Assembly: GCF_003651185.1 (NCBI RefSeq)
Contig: NZ_RCDC01000004.1
Location: 475,868 to 539,867 of the forward strand
Reading direction: 5' to 3'
Origin: Stenotrophomonas rhizophila
GTDB lineage: Bacteria > Pseudomonadota > Gammaproteobacteria > Xanthomonadales > Xanthomonadaceae
DNA length: 64,000 nucleotides
Shown: piece after piece, positions 38,376-46,333 of the stretch
Layout of the letters: each line of letters starts with the position of its first letter
Position numbering within the stretch: position 1 is the stretch's first letter
The notes under the pieces: generated by a model
The model's database searches: none
Told to the model about the DNA's origin: nothing
Seen by the model: the letters and a program-made list of their open reading frames with translations, nothing else
Program-made: the position numbers and the translations under genes

Positions 38376-39350
38376 TCAGTTCTCCGCGGTACGGCTGGCA
38401 GACGCGGCCAGGCTTACGAGTTGGGATGTCGCGCCGGGTTCTTCGCCGGGCAGGCAGATTTCGTCGTCGGGCATGCCGCCATAGCGGCGCAGGATGCTGT
38501 CGAACAGGCCGGTATCCACGCTGGCGAAGCGCTGCATCGGCGCGCCGTGGGTCGGCTTCTCCAGCTCGGCCAGGCGGGCCTGGTTCAGATGGACGGCGGT
38601 GCCGCGCGACTGCGCCAGCCACTGGTCGAAGTCCGCCGCCGTCACCACCCGCGCATCGAACTTCATGTCCGAGAAACCCGAGCCGCTGTAGGCCGATGAC
38701 ATCCCGGCATAGGTGCCCGGCGTGTGCCCGATCAGGTGCAGGCGGGTCTGCATCGCCGGCATGGTGTAGACCATGCTGCCCAGCTGCGGCACGAAGAAGG
38801 CATTCATCATCGACTCGGAGGTCAGCTTGAAGGCGACCGGCGTATCGACCGGCATCACGAGCTCATTGACCGTGGCCACGTTGTGGTCCGGATAGATGAA
38901 CAACCACTTCCAGTTGAGCGAGACCACTTCCACGCGCAGCGCGGGCGTGTCCGATTCGATCGGGCGGTAGGGATCCAGCGCGTGGGTGCTCTTCCAGATC
39001 AATACACCCAGAACGACCACGATCAGGCACGGAATCGTCCACACCACCACTTCGATCGCGGTGGAGTGCGACCAGTTGGGTGCGTAGGTGGCCTTCTTGT
39101 TCGACTCGCGGTAGTGCCACGCGAAGTACAGCGTGAGGATGATCACCGGGATCACCACCAGCAGCATCAGGCCGGTGCAGACCAGGATCAGCTGCATTTC
39201 CTGCTCGGCGATGCTGCCCATGGGATTGAACAGCTCCAGGTTCTTGCAGCCTGTGAGCAGCGGCAGCAGCGCTGCCAGGCCGAACCAGCGTCCGGCGCGG
39301 GCTCGACCGGCCAGCGTGGCGCGGCGAGCGGAGTGTGTAGCGGGGTTCAT
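38376..39350 (-). CDS. cyoA: Cytochrome bo3 ubiquinol oxidase subunit II (lipoprotein)
   Basis: 324 residues. Lipobox LLTGC (Cys35), two membrane helices (about 45-70 and 90-110) and a periplasmic cupredoxin-like domain without CuA ligands ([46 protein letters not shown]), which marks a quinol oxidase and not a cytochrome c oxidase. First gene of the cyoABCD-PCuAC-SCO-MFS operon. The start at 39350 has GGAAGGG upstream. The 190-bp region to the divergent MocR gene holds a strong inverted repeat. Confidence 0.93.
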   Translation of the reverse strand: MNPATHSARRATLAGRARAGRWFGLAALLPLLTGCKNLELFNPMGSIAEQEMQLILVCTGLMLLVVIPVIILTLYFAWHYRESNKKATYAPNWSHSTAIEVVVWTIPCLIVVVLGVLIWKSTHALDPYRPIESDTPALRVEVVSLNWKWLFIYPDHNVATVNELVMPVDTPVAFKLTSESMMNAFFVPQLGSMVYTMPAMQTRLHLIGHTPGTYAGMSSAYSGSGFSDMKFDARVVTAADFDQWLAQSRGTAVHLNQARLAELEKPTHGAPMQRFASVDTGLFDSILRRYGGMPDDEICLPGEEPGATSQLVSLAASASRTAEN

Positions 39351-39411
39351 GCGTGACGGCCCTTCCAACGCAGTGCCGGGCCGGGCGGCCCGGATCATGA
39401 AAAGTGGCGAA

Positions 39412-39445
39412 CACCCCCCTGCATGACCGATATGCATGGGGGGTG
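39412..39445. promoter_or_regulatory. Long inverted repeat between cyoA and the MocR gene
   Basis: CACCCCCCTGCAT (39412-39424) and ATGCATGGGGGGTG (39432-39445) are complementary except for one extra base, around a 7-bp centre. It lies 62 bp upstream of cyoA and 96 bp upstream of the MocR start. It may be an operator for the cyo operon, the MocR gene, or both. A second element, a direct repeat ACATGAT at 39475 and 39486 (11-bp period), lies nearer the MocR start and fits the direct-repeat sites of MocR proteins. Confidence 0.5.
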
Positions 39446-39540
39446 CCCGCCGCAGCCGCGTACGTTAGGCAACGACATGATCCATACATGATGCGACACA
39501 CTGTCGCAGCCGCTCGCCCTGGCGCGCGTACCATGCGCGC

Positions 39541-40905
39541 ATGGAATGGAGCCCCCTCATCGCCGATGGCCACGGGCCGGTGTACCTGCGCATCGTGCAG
39601 GCGCTGGAACGTGCGGTGTGGTCCGGTGCGTTACGTCCCGGCCAGCGCCTGCCTGCACAGCGTGCGCTGGCCACCGAGCTGAAGGTGGACCTCACCACCA
39701 TCACCCGTGCTTTCACCGAGGCACGCAAGCGCGGGCTGATCGATGCGCGTGGCCCGCTGGGGTCGTTCGTCGCGCCGCCGCAGGTGGAACTTGCCCAGCT
39801 GGTGGACCTGAGCATGAACCTGCCGCCCAGCCCCGGCGGCGGCCAGGTCGCGGACATGCTGCAGCGTGGCCTGTCATCGGTGCTGACCCGCAGCGACGTC
39901 GGCAACCTGATGACCTATCACGTGGGCGGCGGAAGCCGGGCGGATCATCGGGCTGCACAACAGTGGCTCAAGCCGATCCTCGGCAAGCTGGATGCCGACA
40001 CCTTGATCGTCACGGAAGGCGCGCAGGCTGCGCTTTCCGCCCTGTTGCTGGCGCTGACCGACGCCGGTGACACGATTCTGTGCGAGGCGCTGGTCTATCC
40101 CGGGCTGCTGCATGCCGCGCGGGTGCTGCAGCGGCACCTTCAGGTGGTCGAGTGCGACGAGCACGGGATGCGCCCGGATGCGCTGGCCCGTACCGCGAAA
40201 GAACGGGGTGCGCGCGTGGTCTATCTCAACCCGACCGCGCAGAACCCCACCGCCCACACGATGCCGCAGGCACGCCGCGAAGCGTTGGCGGAGGTGATCC
40301 GCGCGCAGCACCTGCAGCTGATCGAAGACGACCCCTACTGGCTGCTGCTGGAGGACGCCCCTGCCCCGCTCGCGCTGCTGGCGCCACGGCACGCCTGCTA
40401 CATCTCCACGCTCTCCAAGTGCCTCAGTCCAGGCCTGCACACCGGCTTCGTGCGCCTTCCCGAAGGCATGGACCGGCAGCCGATGCTGGATGCGCTGCGC
40501 GCGGTGAACCTGATGGCACCGCCACTGATGAACGCCCTGGTGACGCAGCTGATCCTGGACGGCTCCGCCCAGGCCATGCTGACACTGGTGCAGGACGAAG
40601 CGGCCGAACGACGCTATCTGGCGCGGTCGGCGTTGTCGCCGCGGTTCCTGCAGCATTGCGCGGGCGTGCACGCCTGGTGCCGTCTTCCCGCGCACTGGAC
40701 CGATGCCAGCCTCACCCACGCCGCGCGCCTGCAGGGGCTGGGCATCGCACCGTCATCGGCGTTCACGCCCGAAGGGGTGGCGATCAACGATGCGGTGCGG
40801 ATCTCATTGGGTGCCGCCGCCAACCGGCAGGAACTGCACCGGGCGCTGCGCCAGCTGGATCAGCTGATGCATGTGGCGGCGGAAAGGCCCGGCTGGACGG
40901 TGTGA
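39541..40905 (+). CDS. MocR-type regulator (GntR HTH fused to PLP aminotransferase fold)
   Basis: 454 residues. A GntR winged helix-turn-helix at about 8-78 (VYLRIVQALERAVWSGALRPGQRLPAQRALATELKVDLTTITRAFTEARKRGLI) is fused to a type I aminotransferase domain: NPTAQNPTAHTM for PLP binding, EDDPYW, and Schiff-base Lys293 in STLSKCLSPGLHTGFV. The family senses PLP or amino-compound/PLP adducts and usually regulates a divergent gene. Here the divergent unit is the cyo operon, an unusual potential target. Alternatively it regulates only itself or a distant locus. Confidence 0.87.
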   Translation: MEWSPLIADGHGPVYLRIVQALERAVWSGALRPGQRLPAQRALATELKVDLTTITRAFTEARKRGLIDARGPLGSFVAPPQVELAQLVDLSMNLPPSPGGGQVADMLQRGLSSVLTRSDVGNLMTYHVGGGSRADHRAAQQWLKPILGKLDADTLIVTEGAQAALSALLLALTDAGDTILCEALVYPGLLHAARVLQRHLQVVECDEHGMRPDALARTAKERGARVVYLNPTAQNPTAHTMPQARREALAEVIRAQHLQLIEDDPYWLLLEDAPAPLALLAPRHACYISTLSKCLSPGLHTGFVRLPEGMDRQPMLDALRAVNLMAPPLMNALVTQLILDGSAQAMLTLVQDEAAERRYLARSALSPRFLQHCAGVHAWCRLPAHWTDASLTHAARLQGLGIAPSSAFTPEGVAINDAVRISLGAAANRQELHRALRQLDQLMHVAAERPGWTV

Positions 40906-40924
40906 CGCCAGCCTTTCGGCCCGC

Positions 40925-41194
40925 TCAGCCGGAAACGGCTTTGGCCTGCTTCCAGACGGCTTCAAACTGGCTGGCGGTGATGGCGTCATCCGAATCCAGA
41001 TCCAGCCAGGACAGCGGCTGATCGGACAGCGGGAAGCGCTCATCGGCCTGCCCGGTTTTGTCGGCCCAGACCAGCACACTGCGGTAGCTCTCCACCTGCC
41101 GGACGATCACATCGCCCTGCGCCTCGAGGTAGATCGTGCCGTTGCCGATCTCGGATTCTGCGGGGTGTTTGTAATGCTTGCGGGGCGTGCTCAT
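40925..41194 (-). CDS. Hypothetical acidic protein
   Basis: 89 residues: MSTPRKHYKHPAESEIGNGT, a beta-like middle (TIYLEAQGDVIVRQVESYRSVLVWADKTG) and an acidic LSWLDLDSDDAITASQFEAVW that vaguely resembles a single calcium-binding DxDxDD loop followed by a helix. No signal peptide, no membrane segment. Composition is normal for the region, and the gene sits between the MocR stop (19-bp gap) and the NemR-like gene. Family not recognised. Confidence 0.6.
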   Translation of the reverse strand: MSTPRKHYKHPAESEIGNGTIYLEAQGDVIVRQVESYRSVLVWADKTGQADERFPLSDQPLSWLDLDSDDAITASQFEAVWKQAKAVSG

Positions 41195-41282
41195 GGCGGG
41201 GCGCTATCTGGCAATGAAAATGGGGCCGGGGAATATACCCTGATCCGGCCGTTCCGAGTCTGCGATCGCCGCCCGCGAACGA

Positions 41283-41314
41283 GGGAGTGCCGGCCGCTGG
41301 CCGGCTTCCCGTAG
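41283..41314. repeat. REP-like hairpin ending in GTAG (Stenotrophomonas SMAG-like)
   Basis: GCCGGCC GCT GGCCGGC (41289-41305) is a perfect 7-bp stem with a 3-base loop, extended outwards by GGGA/TCCC pairs and followed by GTAG at 41311. The core is the same as I recall for the abundant GTAG-type palindromic repeats of Stenotrophomonas. It lies in the 173-bp gap between the 89-residue gene and the NemR-like gene. Confidence 0.55.
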
Positions 41315-41331
41315 ACCACGCAAGCAGGCAC

Positions 41332-41346
41332 TAGACGACCGGTCTA
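41332..41346. promoter_or_regulatory. NemR-type operator, site 1 (before the TetR gene)
   Basis: TAGACGACCGGTCTA has TAGAC/GTCTA arms around five bases, with matching flanks CTAGAC...GTCTAATCA in site 2 at 42022. It lies 21 bp before the regulator's ATG, as expected for autorepression. NemR-family regulators of Escherichia coli recognise a TAGAC-containing palindrome. Confidence 0.75.
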
Positions 41347-41367
41347 ATCACGCGTACAGTGGCGTCC

Positions 41368-41967
41368 ATGAACTCGCCCACCACCGCCTCCCCTGTCCGT
41401 GACACGATCTTGGCCACCGGCCAGCGGATCATGGGCGCCAAAGGTTTCTCCGCCGTCGGCCTCAACGAGGTCCTTTCCGCGGCAGGGGTTCCCAAGGGCT
41501 CGTTCTACCACTACTTCGCCTCGAAGGAAGCCTTCGGCGAGGCATTGCTGGAGGACTACTTCAGCGCCTATCTCGCCGATATGGACCGCATCTTCCGCCA
41601 GCCGGGCCAGACCAAGGCCGAGCAACTGGCGGTGTACTTCCGCGCCTGGCAGGACAGCCAGTCCTTCGAGGACTGCCAGGGCAAGTGCCTGGCCGTCAAG
41701 CTCGGTGCCGAAGTGGCGGACCTTTCCGAACCCATGCGGGCCGCACTCCAACGGGGGACCACGGGGATCACCGATCAGCTGGCGCGTGCGATTGCAGCGG
41801 GTCTGGCCGACGGATCGGTGGCGACCCGGGAGCCACCCGAGGCGGTCGCCCGAAGCCTGTATCAGCTGTGGCTGGGGACCAGCATCATGGTCAAGATCGC
41901 CCGCACCACCAGCCCGTTCGACGACGCCGTGGCGTTGACCGCCCGCCTTCTGCATACCGCCCCCTGA
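41368..41967 (+). CDS. TetR family electrophile-responsive repressor (NemR-like)
   Basis: 199 residues. TetR helix-turn-helix (RDTILATGQRIMGAKGFSAVGLNEVLSAAGVPKGSFYHYFASKEAFGEALLEDYF) and a NemR-like C-terminal domain (KCLAVKLGAEVADLSEPMR, LYQLWLGTSIMVKIAR). Aligned by eye with Escherichia coli NemR, the redox-sensing Cys106 corresponds to Cys107 and its partner Lys175 to Lys176; Cys116 of NemR is Ala here, and there is an extra Cys103. NemR senses reactive chlorine species and electrophiles such as methylglyoxal and quinones. An operator overlaps its own promoter and a near-identical one precedes the following gene. The ATG is chosen over a GTG nine bases upstream. Confidence 0.82.
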   Translation: MNSPTTASPVRDTILATGQRIMGAKGFSAVGLNEVLSAAGVPKGSFYHYFASKEAFGEALLEDYFSAYLADMDRIFRQPGQTKAEQLAVYFRAWQDSQSFEDCQGKCLAVKLGAEVADLSEPMRAALQRGTTGITDQLARAIAAGLADGSVATREPPEAVARSLYQLWLGTSIMVKIARTTSPFDDAVALTARLLHTAP

Positions 41968-42021
41968 CAAAAGCCTGTCTCACGCACGCCGGCATCGGCG
42001 TGTTTCTCTCGGCCCCATCAC

Positions 42022-42036
42022 TAGACGACCAGTCTA
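42022..42036. promoter_or_regulatory. NemR-type operator, site 2 (before the Hsp31-like gene)
   Basis: TAGACGACCAGTCTA differs from site 1 by one base in the centre and shares the flanks CTAGAC and AATCA. It lies 26 bp before the ATG of the Hsp31-like gene and 55 bp after the regulator stop, so the two genes have separate promoters under the same repressor. Confidence 0.75.
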
Positions 42037-42062
42037 ATCAAGCACCCACAGGAGCATCATCC

Positions 42063-42755
42063 ATGAAAGTCCTCATCGTTCTGACCTCGCACGACGAACT
42101 CGGCGCCACCGGCAAGAAGACCGGCTTCTGGCTGGAAGAGCTGGCCGCGCCCTACTACACCTTCAAGGATGCGGGCGCCGAGATCGTGCTGGCCTCGCCC
42201 AAGGGTGGGCGGCCGCCGCTGGATCCCAAAAGCAACGAACCGGACTTCAAGACCGACGCCACCCGCCGTTTCGAAGCAGACGCGGATGCCAACGCGCAGC
42301 TGGCCAACACCGTGCGGCTGGACAGCGTTTCGCAGGCCGAGTTCGATACCGTGTTCTATCCCGGCGGCCACGGCCCGCTGTGGGACCTCGCCGAAGACAC
42401 CCACTCCATCGCGCTGATCGAAGCCTTCATCGCCGCCGGCAAGCCGGTCGCGCTGGTCTGCCATGCGCCGGGCGTGCTGCGTCACGTCACGACTGCCGAG
42501 GGTGCCCCGCTGGTGCAGGGCAAGAAGGTCACGGGCTTCACCAACACCGAAGAAGATGCCGTCGGCCTGACCGAGGTGGTGCCGTTCCTGGTCGAGGACA
42601 TGCTCAAGGCGGCGGGCGGCCACTATTCCAAGGGACCGGACTGGGGCTCGTATGTGGTCAGCGATGGCTTGCTGATCACCGGCCAGAATCCGGCCTCGTC
42701 GGCCGAAGCGGCTGAGGTGCTGGTGAAGCGACTCGCGTCCGCCACCAAGGCCTGA
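42063..42755 (+). CDS. DJ-1/PfpI superfamily protein, Hsp31/glyoxalase III-like
   Basis: 230 residues. Class I glutamine amidotransferase-like fold with the nucleophile elbow ALVCHAPGVL (Cys133, His134), an N-terminal Glu segment (TGFWLEELAAPYYTFKDAGAEIVLASPKGG) and YPGGHGPLWDLAED. This layout (TGFWLEE..., PPLDPKSNEPDF) is that of the Hsp31 group, whose members act as glutathione-independent glyoxalase III or protein deglycases using Cys-His-Glu. AGGAG is eight bases before the ATG. The NemR-like operator upstream supports a role in methylglyoxal or other electrophile detoxification; the activity itself is inferred. Confidence 0.82.
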   Translation: MKVLIVLTSHDELGATGKKTGFWLEELAAPYYTFKDAGAEIVLASPKGGRPPLDPKSNEPDFKTDATRRFEADADANAQLANTVRLDSVSQAEFDTVFYPGGHGPLWDLAEDTHSIALIEAFIAAGKPVALVCHAPGVLRHVTTAEGAPLVQGKKVTGFTNTEEDAVGLTEVVPFLVEDMLKAAGGHYSKGPDWGSYVVSDGLLITGQNPASSAEAAEVLVKRLASATKA

Positions 42756-42869
42756 GCCGCCGCGACGGCATCGGATTTCACGGTGCCCCACGCCGCCAGG
42801 GACGGCAGCAGCGGCAGAAGATGTTTCATGCACATGCGTTGTCCTCCGGGATGGCGTGGGACCGCCAAC

Positions 42870-43064
42870 TCATGGCGTGGCAGGGAATCCAGCATCGGCC
42901 AGCGCGGCCAGGAAGGCGGCCCGCTCGCGGTCGCTCTCCACGCGTACTTCGCGCGCGGGCGGATCGGTCTCGATGCGTGCGTGTGGATCAACGCCCTGCA
43001 GGGCCTTGGTGACGGAGCGGGCGCAGCCGCCGCAGGTCATGGTGGGAAGGGTGAAACGATGCAT
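42870..43064 (-). CDS. copZ: Copper chaperone, single HMA domain (CopZ-like)
   Basis: 64 residues, one heavy-metal-associated domain with the Cu(I) site MTCGGCARSV (Cys11, Cys14). The C-terminal part (REVRVESDRERAAFLAALADAGFPATP) completes the ferredoxin-like fold. It is downstream of copA-cueR on the same strand but separated from cueR by 114 bp that carry a CueR-type promoter, so it can be expressed on its own. It should carry Cu(I) to the CopA ATPase in the cytoplasm. Confidence 0.85.
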   Translation of the reverse strand: MHRFTLPTMTCGGCARSVTKALQGVDPHARIETDPPAREVRVESDRERAAFLAALADAGFPATP

Positions 43065-43095
43065 CGGGCGACCTCGCCGTGGTGGGTGTCAGCCC

Positions 43096-43126
43096 ACTGT
43101 CGGGGATGACAACGTGGCAAGGTCAA
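43096..43126 (-). promoter_or_regulatory. CueR-type promoter of copZ
   Basis: On the minus strand, TTGACC (-35, 43126-43121) is followed after 19 bp by GACAGT (-10, 43101-43096). The spacer begins with the CueR half-site ACCTTGCCACGTTG; the right half-site (TCATCC) is degenerate. The long spacer is diagnostic of MerR-family activation. Confidence 0.6.
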
Positions 43127-43178
43127 GGCCTTAACGCGTCCGCGCCCTTTGTGCAGGGCATGAACGCCACCGGGTCGA

Positions 43179-43679
43179 TCAGGACTGTGGCGTGCGGGCC
43201 GCGCGCCCGCGCGAGGACACCGGCGTATCCGCACCGAACAACGGGGTTTTGCGAGGCTTGCCGGCTGATGCGGTCTCCGCCGGCGCGGAAACGGGCTGGG
43301 CCAGGCCGGCGATGATCGGGCAATCCGGCCGGTCATTGCCGTGGCAGTGCGCGGCCAGATGCTCCAGCGTCTGCACCATCGCCTGCAGCTCAGCGATCTT
43401 CGCCTTCAGCCCACCCACGTGCGACAGCGCCACCGCCTTGACGTCGGCACTGGCACGCTCGCGGTCCTGCCACAGCACCAGCAGTTCGCCGATCTGTTCG
43501 ACTGAAAAACCGAGATCGCGCGCGCGGCGGATGAAGCGCAGGCTGTGTGCGTCCTGCGGGCTGTAGTGCCGGTAGCCCGCCTCCGAGCGCGCCGGCGGCG
43601 GGATCAGGCCGATCTGCTCGTAATAGCGGATCATCTTTGCCGACACGCCCGAAAACGTCGCGGCTTCACCGATATTCAT
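43179..43679 (-). CDS. cueR: Cu(I)-responsive MerR family activator CueR
   Basis: 166 residues. MerR helix-turn-helix ([40 protein letters not shown]), dimerisation helix to about residue 108, then the Cu(I) loop CHGNDRPDC (Cys112 and Cys120, seven residues apart). The C-terminal tail of about 45 residues (rich in Ala, Pro, Arg) is longer than in Escherichia coli CueR. The ATG overlaps the copA stop by four bases, so it is translationally coupled to its target and would be autoinduced with it. Confidence 0.9.
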   Translation of the reverse strand: MNIGEAATFSGVSAKMIRYYEQIGLIPPPARSEAGYRHYSPQDAHSLRFIRRARDLGFSVEQIGELLVLWQDRERASADVKAVALSHVGGLKAKIAELQAMVQTLEHLAAHCHGNDRPDCPIIAGLAQPVSAPAETASAGKPRKTPLFGADTPVSSRGRAARTPQS

Positions 43680-46216
43680 CGTCCGGTCCTCATCTCACTT
43701 TCCACCATGCCGGTGCCCAGCGTATCGGCCTGCATCGGTGCATGGAAGCGCTTGAGCCGCAGCGCATTGCCGAGCACGAATACACTGGACAATGCCATCG
43801 CCGCCGCAGCGAAGATCGGCGAGAGCAGCGTGCCGTTTAACGGGTACAGCAGGCCAGCGGCCACCGGGATCAGCACCGCGTTGTAGGCGAAGGCCCAGAA
43901 CAGGTTCTGCTTGATGTTGCGGATCGTCGCCTGGCTCAGGGCGATCGCGTTGGGCACGCCGCGCAGGTCGCCGGACATCAGCACCACGTCGGCCGCCTCG
44001 ATCGCCACATCGGTGCCGGTACCGATGGCCAGGCCGACATCGGCCTCGGCCAGCGCCGGTGCGTCATTGATCCCGTCACCGACGAAGGCCACCTTGGCGC
44101 CACCCGCACGGAAACGCTTGAGCGCGGCGACCTTGCCATCGGGCAGCACCTCGGCGGCCACTTCATCGATGCCCAGCTGGCGCGCGATGGCCGCCGCCGT
44201 GGCCGCGTTGTCACCGGTGATCATCGCCACCTTCAGGCCCAGCGCGTGCAGGGCCTGGATCGCCGCGGGGGTGCTTTCCTTGATCGGGTCGGCCACGGCG
44301 ATCACCGCCGCCAGACGCCCATCGATGGTGGCATACAGCGGGCTCCTGCCCTGCTCGCCGAGCCGCTGCGCGGTGGGCCGGAAGGCGGTCACATCCAGAC
44401 CCAGCCGGGTCATGTAGCGGTCCGCGCCGACGGCCACGGTGCGGCCACCGACCTGCGCGGACACACCGAAGCCGGGCACCGCCTCGAAGCGCTCGAGGGG
44501 CGCCAGTGCCAGCCCACGCGTTTTGGCGGCAGCCACGATGGCCTCGGCGATGGGATGCTCCGAGCGGGTTTCCACCGCAGCGACCAGCGCCAGCACCTCA
44601 TCGGCCTGGAAACCATCGGCCGGCTCCAGGTCGGTCAGTTCGGGACGGCCCTTGGTCAGCGTGCCGGTCTTGTCCAGCGCGATCACGCTCACATCGCGCA
44701 GTGCCTGCAGCGCCTCGCCCTTGCGGAACAGCACGCCCAGCTCCGCCGCGCGGCCGGTGCCGACCATGATCGAGGTCGGCGTGGCCAGGCCCATCGCACA
44801 AGGGCAGGCAATGATCAGCACCGCCACCGCATTGACCAGCGCAAAGGTCAGCGCCGGTGCCGGACCGAACACCAGCCACACCAGGAAGGTCAGCGCGGCT
44901 GCAGCCATCACCGCCGGCACGAACCACATGGTGACCCGGTCGACCAGCGCCTGGATCGGCAGCTTGGAGCCCTGTGCCTGCTCGACCAGACGGATGATCT
45001 GGGCCAGCACGGTATCCCCGCCCACCTTGGTGACACGGAAGCTGAAGGCACCGGTGGTGTTGAGGGTGCCCCCGACCACCTCGGCGCCCACGGCCTTGGC
45101 CACCGGTACCGGCTCGCCGGTGATCATGCTCTCATCCACATAGGACGCCCCCTCCACCACCGCGCCGTCCACCGGCACCTTCTCGCCCGGGCGGACCAGT
45201 ACGACATCGCCGAGCGTGACCTCGTCCAGCGGCACCTCGACGTTCTCACCGCCACGTTGCACGCGTGCAGTCCGCGCCTGCAGCCCGACCAGGCGCTTGA
45301 TCGCCTGCGAGGTACGGCCCTTGGCCCGCGCCTCGAGCGTTCGCCCGAGCAGGATCAGGGTCACGATGACGACCGCCGCTTCAAAGTAGACGTTGGCGGT
45401 ACCCGGCGGCAGCACGCCCGGGGCGAAGGTGGCGACCACCGAGTAGCCATAGGCCGCCGCGGTGCCGAGCGAGACCAGCGAGTTCATGTCCGGGGCGCCG
45501 CGCAGCAGTGCCGGCACGCCCTTGCGGAAGAAGCGCAGGCCCGGCCCGAACAGCACCAGCGTGGCCAGCGCGAACTGCAGGTACCAGCTGGTCTGCAGGC
45601 CAACGGTATGCATCACCCAGTGGTGCATGGCCGGGACAAGGTGCGAGCCCATTTCCAGAATGAACACCGGCAAGGTCAGCAGCGCCGCCAGCAGCAGGGA
45701 GCGGCGCAGCGCGCGGGCTTCGCCTTCGCGGCGTTCCTCCTCCTGGTCACCGGCCTTGGCCGTGCTCACGCTGACCGGGCGCGCGGTGTAGCCGGCGTTC
45801 TCCACGGCGGCCTGAAGATCGGCGACGGACACCGTGCCGGCCAGATGGCGAACCTGCGCCCGCTCCGTGGCCAGGTTGACGCTGGCGGCGATCACGCCCG
45901 GCAGCTGCGCAAGACTCTTTTCCACGCGACCGACGCAGGACGCACACGTCATCCCCTCGATGCTCAGCTCGGTGGTCTCTTCGCGGACGTTGTAGCCCGC
46001 GCTTTCGATGGCGCGCACCGCAGCCTGCGGGTCGGGCGCCCCGATGAAGCTGAGATCGGCCCGCTCGGTGGCAAGGTTGACCGAGGCGCTCTGCACGCCG
46101 GGGACGGCGGTCAGCGCGCGCTCCACCCGGCCCACGCAGGAGGCGCAGGTCATGCCCTCGATGGGCAGGCTCAGGCGGCTGAGCGGCGCGCCGGACCGGG
46201 AAGCAACGGAAGACAT
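43676..46216 (-). CDS. copA: Cu(I)-exporting P1B-type ATPase
   Basis: 846 residues. Two N-terminal metal-binding domains, each with GMTCASC (22-27 and 89-94), eight membrane helices, the TGE actuator loop (367-369), the ion-path CPC (471-473), the phosphorylation site DKTGT (515-519) and [10 protein letters not shown]. This is a complete CopA that exports cytoplasmic Cu(I) across the inner membrane. The promoter at 46247-46277 carries a CueR-type operator. First gene of copA-cueR, with copZ following. Confidence 0.95.
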   Translation of the reverse strand: MSSVASRSGAPLSRLSLPIEGMTCASCVGRVERALTAVPGVQSASVNLATERADLSFIGAPDPQAAVRAIESAGYNVREETTELSIEGMTCASCVGRVEKSLAQLPGVIAASVNLATERAQVRHLAGTVSVADLQAAVENAGYTARPVSVSTAKAGDQEEERREGEARALRRSLLLAALLTLPVFILEMGSHLVPAMHHWVMHTVGLQTSWYLQFALATLVLFGPGLRFFRKGVPALLRGAPDMNSLVSLGTAAAYGYSVVATFAPGVLPPGTANVYFEAAVVIVTLILLGRTLEARAKGRTSQAIKRLVGLQARTARVQRGGENVEVPLDEVTLGDVVLVRPGEKVPVDGAVVEGASYVDESMITGEPVPVAKAVGAEVVGGTLNTTGAFSFRVTKVGGDTVLAQIIRLVEQAQGSKLPIQALVDRVTMWFVPAVMAAAALTFLVWLVFGPAPALTFALVNAVAVLIIACPCAMGLATPTSIMVGTGRAAELGVLFRKGEALQALRDVSVIALDKTGTLTKGRPELTDLEPADGFQADEVLALVAAVETRSEHPIAEAIVAAAKTRGLALAPLERFEAVPGFGVSAQVGGRTVAVGADRYMTRLGLDVTAFRPTAQRLGEQGRSPLYATIDGRLAAVIAVADPIKESTPAAIQALHALGLKVAMITGDNAATAAAIARQLGIDEVAAEVLPDGKVAALKRFRAGGAKVAFVGDGINDAPALAEADVGLAIGTGTDVAIEAADVVLMSGDLRGVPNAIALSQATIRNIKQNLFWAFAYNAVLIPVAAGLLYPLNGTLLSPIFAAAAMALSSVFVLGNALRLKRFHAPMQADTLGTGMVESEMRTGR

Positions 46217-46246
46217 GGGGCAGTCCTTGGGGTGAGGTTACCTGCC

Positions 46247-46277
46247 ACCCTAAAGATTCCCATCATGGGAAGGTCAA
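46247..46277 (-). promoter_or_regulatory. CueR-type promoter of copA
   Basis: On the minus strand, -35 TTGACC (46277-46272) and -10 TAGGGT (46252-46247) are separated by 19 bp. The spacer contains TTCCCATGATGGGAA (46271-46257), a perfect 7-bp-arm palindrome extending the CueR half-site ACCTTCC. It ends 30 bp before the copA ATG. Confidence 0.8.
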
Positions 46278-46285
46278 GCCCCCTC

Positions 46286-46330
46286 TTAACGGGGACGGGG
46301 GTAATTATTAATCCCCTCCGTCCCCGTTAA
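46286..46330. repeat. Near-perfect inverted repeat after the sugar dehydrogenase gene
   Basis: TTAACGGGGACGGGGG (46286-46301) and CCCCTCCGTCCCCGTTAA (46313-46330) pair around an AT-rich loop (TAATTATTAAT). It starts directly downstream of the dehydrogenase stop and nine bp from the copA -35, so it can insulate copA from read-through. The form resembles dispersed GTCCCCGTTAA-type intergenic repeats, but only one copy is in the window. Confidence 0.65.
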
Positions 46331-46333
46331 GGA

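Noticed and set aside
42623-42834. Short secreted peptide (MKHLLPLLPSLAAW...) on the minus strand
   Set aside because: It overlaps the 3' end of the Hsp31-like gene antisense, and its C-terminal half is the shadow of that gene.
44246-46330. 694-codon plus-strand open frame opposite copA
   Set aside because: copA is unmistakable on the other strand, and the plus-strand frame is a composition artefact.
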